Of a stretch of DNA of 17,129 nt, positions 15,302-17,129 are shown piece after piece; within the stretch, counting starts at the first letter, position 1; each line of letters starts with the position of its first letter. Source of the DNA: Holosporales bacterium (GTDB taxonomy: Bacteria; Pseudomonadota; Alphaproteobacteria; RUG11792); NCBI GenBank assembly GCA_031257415.1, contig JAIROR010000038.1, positions 1 through 17,129 of the forward strand. Direction: 5' to 3'. The notes below the pieces were generated by a model that worked only from the letters and a program-made list of their open reading frames with translations, searched no databases and was not told the origin of the DNA. A program made the position numbers and the translations under genes.

Positions 15302-17129
15302 ATGGCAACGAGGTATGTTATCAAAAGAGACGGATCATTCGCCGATTTCAGTATTGAAAGAATTGCGAGCGCGATATACAGAGCCGCGAGGGAAACTGAT
15401 GAATTTGGACTGTCGGAATCTGGTTTTTTGGCAAGCGTTGTTGCTGACAAGATTTCTAAGAAGTTCATCAAAGATACCCCTGATATAGAATCAATACAGG
15501 ATATTGTTGAGGAAGTCCTTATTGAGAAGAGCTATATAGCGACGGCGAAGGTCTATATATTGTATAGGGAACAGCATGCCAAGATGAGAAGTGCTAAAAG
15601 TGCTGTGATTGACGCAATTTCAACTGTCGATCAGTATGTTGATCAGACAGACTGGAGGGTCAAGGCCAATGCAAATTTGGATTACTCTCTCGGTGGTCTC
15701 ATTTTAAACCTATCCGGAAAGGTTGTTGCCAATTACTGGTTGAACAGAGTTTATACTCCGAAAATAGCGGAGGCTCATAGGAACGGATTTATGCATATTC
15801 ATGATCTTGATATGCTCTCTGGTTACTGCGCTGGCTGGTCTCTTCGGATGCTCCTCCAAGAAGGGTTTAATGGAGTAAGTGGAAAGGCAGAGGCGTTCCC
15901 TCCTAAGCACCTGTCAACTGCTTTTTCTCAAGTTGCCAATTTTTTCGGAACACTTCAGAACGAATGGGCCGGAGCGCAGGCATTCAGTTCCTTTGATACA
16001 TACATGGCTCCTTTCATTAGACTCGATAATTTATCATACAAAGAAGTTCTTCAGGAGGTGCAGTCATTCATATATAACTTGAACGTTCCAACGCGCTGGG
16101 GCACGCAGACGCCGTTCACTAATCTCACCTTCGACTGGGTTTGCCCTAATGATCTCAAAGCGGATCACCCAATAATAGGAGGCGAGGAAATGAACTTCAC
16201 ATACGGCGATCTTCAAGAAGAAATGAATATGATAAACAAGGCGTACATAGAAATAATGACGCGCGGAGATTCCAAGGGAAGAGTTTTCACATTCCCCATA
16301 CCGACGTATAACATTGGCAAGGAATTTGACTGGAACGGAGAAAATGTGGATCTTATGTTTGAGATGACAGCAAAGAACGGAATTCCATATTTTCAGAATT
16401 TCATCAACTCAGATCTGAGTCCTAACATGATCAGATCGATGTGCTGCAGATTGCAACTTGATCTTCGCGAGCTCTTGAAACGGGGAAATAGCTTATTTGG
16501 ATCAGCAGAGCAAACTGGCTCTATAGGAGTTGTAACGCTGAACTGTGCCAGACTGGGTTACCTACACAGGGGGGACGCTGAAGGTCTCTTCGAACACCTG
16601 GATAACCTTATGGATATTGCAAAGCAAAGCCTCGAGATAAAGAGGAAAGTCGTTTCCCACCTTATGGATACCGGTTTATACCAATATACCAAACGTTATT
16701 TGGGAACGTTCAGGAATCACTTCTCAACGATAGGAGTTAATGGGATCAATGAGATGGTTCGGAACTTCACATATGGCACTGACGACATATCCACACAATA
16801 TGGTAAACAGATGGCAATAGATTTGCTTGATTATATGAGGGACAGGTTGGTGCAATTTCAGGAAGAAACCAGACACCTGTACAATCTTGAAGCAACACCA
16901 GCGGAAGGGGCCATGTATAGGTTTGCTAGGGAGGATGCCAAAAGATACGAGGATATAATACAAGCCGGAGATAGCGGTGTGCCCTATTATACCAACTCTT
17001 CGCAACTTCCAGTTGGTTATACAGACGATATCTTCGAAGTTCTCGAACATCAGGAGGATCTTCAAAGACGGTACACCGGAGGAACAGTTGTTCACCTTTA
17101 CATGTCCGAACGAATATCAAATGCAGAAG
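15302..17129 (+). CDS. nrdD: Anaerobic (class III) ribonucleoside-triphosphate reductase, partial
   Basis: The frame is open for 609 codons and runs off the window. It begins with an ATP-cone regulatory domain (about 1-95: YVIKRDGSFADFSIERI, then IQDIVEEVLIEKSYIATAKVYILYR), where dATP/ATP set overall activity. The catalytic barrel follows: GFMHIHDLD, FFGTLQNEWAGAQAFSSFDTY, RWGTQTPFTNLTFDW, VFTFPIPTYNI, and MCCRLQLD with Cys381/Cys382, which should include the thiyl-radical cysteine. The enzyme turns NTPs into dNTPs with formate or a thiol as reductant and needs a glycyl radical made by the SAM enzyme NrdG. The C-terminal zinc cysteines and glycyl-radical loop lie beyond the window. AAGGTGG sits 6 bases before the ATG. 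The oxygen-sensitive product implies life under low oxygen at some stage. Confidence 0.96.
   Translation, partial: MATRYVIKRDGSFADFSIERIASAIYRAARETDEFGLSESGFLASVVADKISKKFIKDTPDIESIQDIVEEVLIEKSYIATAKVYILYREQHAKMRSAKSAVIDAISTVDQYVDQTDWRVKANANLDYSLGGLILNLSGKVVANYWLNRVYTPKIAEAHRNGFMHIHDLDMLSGYCAGWSLRMLLQEGFNGVSGKAEAFPPKHLSTAFSQVANFFGTLQNEWAGAQAFSSFDTYMAPFIRLDNLSYKEVLQEVQSFIYNLNVPTRWGTQTPFTNLTFDWVCPNDLKADHPIIGGEEMNFTYGDLQEEMNMINKAYIEIMTRGDSKGRVFTFPIPTYNIGKEFDWNGENVDLMFEMTAKNGIPYFQNFINSDLSPNMIRSMCCRLQLDLRELLKRGNSLFGSAEQTGSIGVVTLNCARLGYLHRGDAEGLFEHLDNLMDIAKQSLEIKRKVVSHLMDTGLYQYTKRYLGTFRNHFSTIGVNGINEMVRNFTYGTDDISTQYGKQMAIDLLDYMRDRLVQFQEETRHLYNLEATPAEGAMYRFAREDAKRYEDIIQAGDSGVPYYTNSSQLPVGYTDDIFEVLEHQEDLQRRYTGGTVVHLYMSERISNAE

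Overview
The window most likely comes from a Gram-negative, probably alphaproteobacterial genome, possibly a host-associated Rickettsiales/Holosporales-type lineage. Three things point that way: a TamB-type envelope protein and an outer-membrane barrel protein; a zinc-ribbon/DUF3426-like membrane protein of a kind common in Alphaproteobacteria; and moderate base composition with long, repeat-bearing gaps around small secreted proteins of unknown function. The taxonomic call is inference, since no rRNA or tRNA gene is visible.

Left part (1-3682): about 790 bases without a confident gene, then three leftward genes: a secreted protein of unknown function (788-1552), a zinc-ribbon membrane protein (1686-2351) and a secreted coiled-coil, Pro/Gln-tailed protein (2724-3296). 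The last has a good promoter whose -10 box lies between the arms of a 7-bp inverted repeat. The gaps on both sides of it carry hairpins and a shared 18-bp repeat.

Middle part (3683-8471): a leftward operon, rplU (L21) - rpmA (L27) - M3 oligopeptidase (pepF) - tamB, behind a near-consensus sigma70 promoter at 8443-8471. The tamB frame is intact over about 795 codons except for one in-frame TGA at 5738-5740. Roughly 40 Trp codons across the recognisable genes are all TGG, so UGA reassignment is unlikely. A nonsense mutation, readthrough, a split gene or a sequence error are the real options.

Next (8472-10936): a 450-base divergent spacer full of small inverted and direct repeats, a rightward GrpB-family gene with a GNAT-like tail that lacks the acetyl-CoA loop, and a leftward secreted helical protein with a 42-residue tandem duplication. 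A 15-bp inverted repeat and a GC-rich island follow.

Right part (10937-17129): a leftward 734-residue outer-membrane barrel protein with a very large Ala-rich insertion; the leftward pair rpsP (S16) - prfA (RF1); and, diverging from it, the first 609 codons of nrdD, a class III anaerobic ribonucleotide reductase that runs off the window. A class III enzyme implies dNTP synthesis under low oxygen.

The housekeeping genes (L21, L27, S16, RF1, NrdD, PepF) look normal and full length. No mobile element, CRISPR array, defence system or clearly new multi-gene system is visible. The most unusual objects are the interrupted tamB, the barrel with its inserted domain, the three secreted orphan proteins and the structured intergenic spacers.
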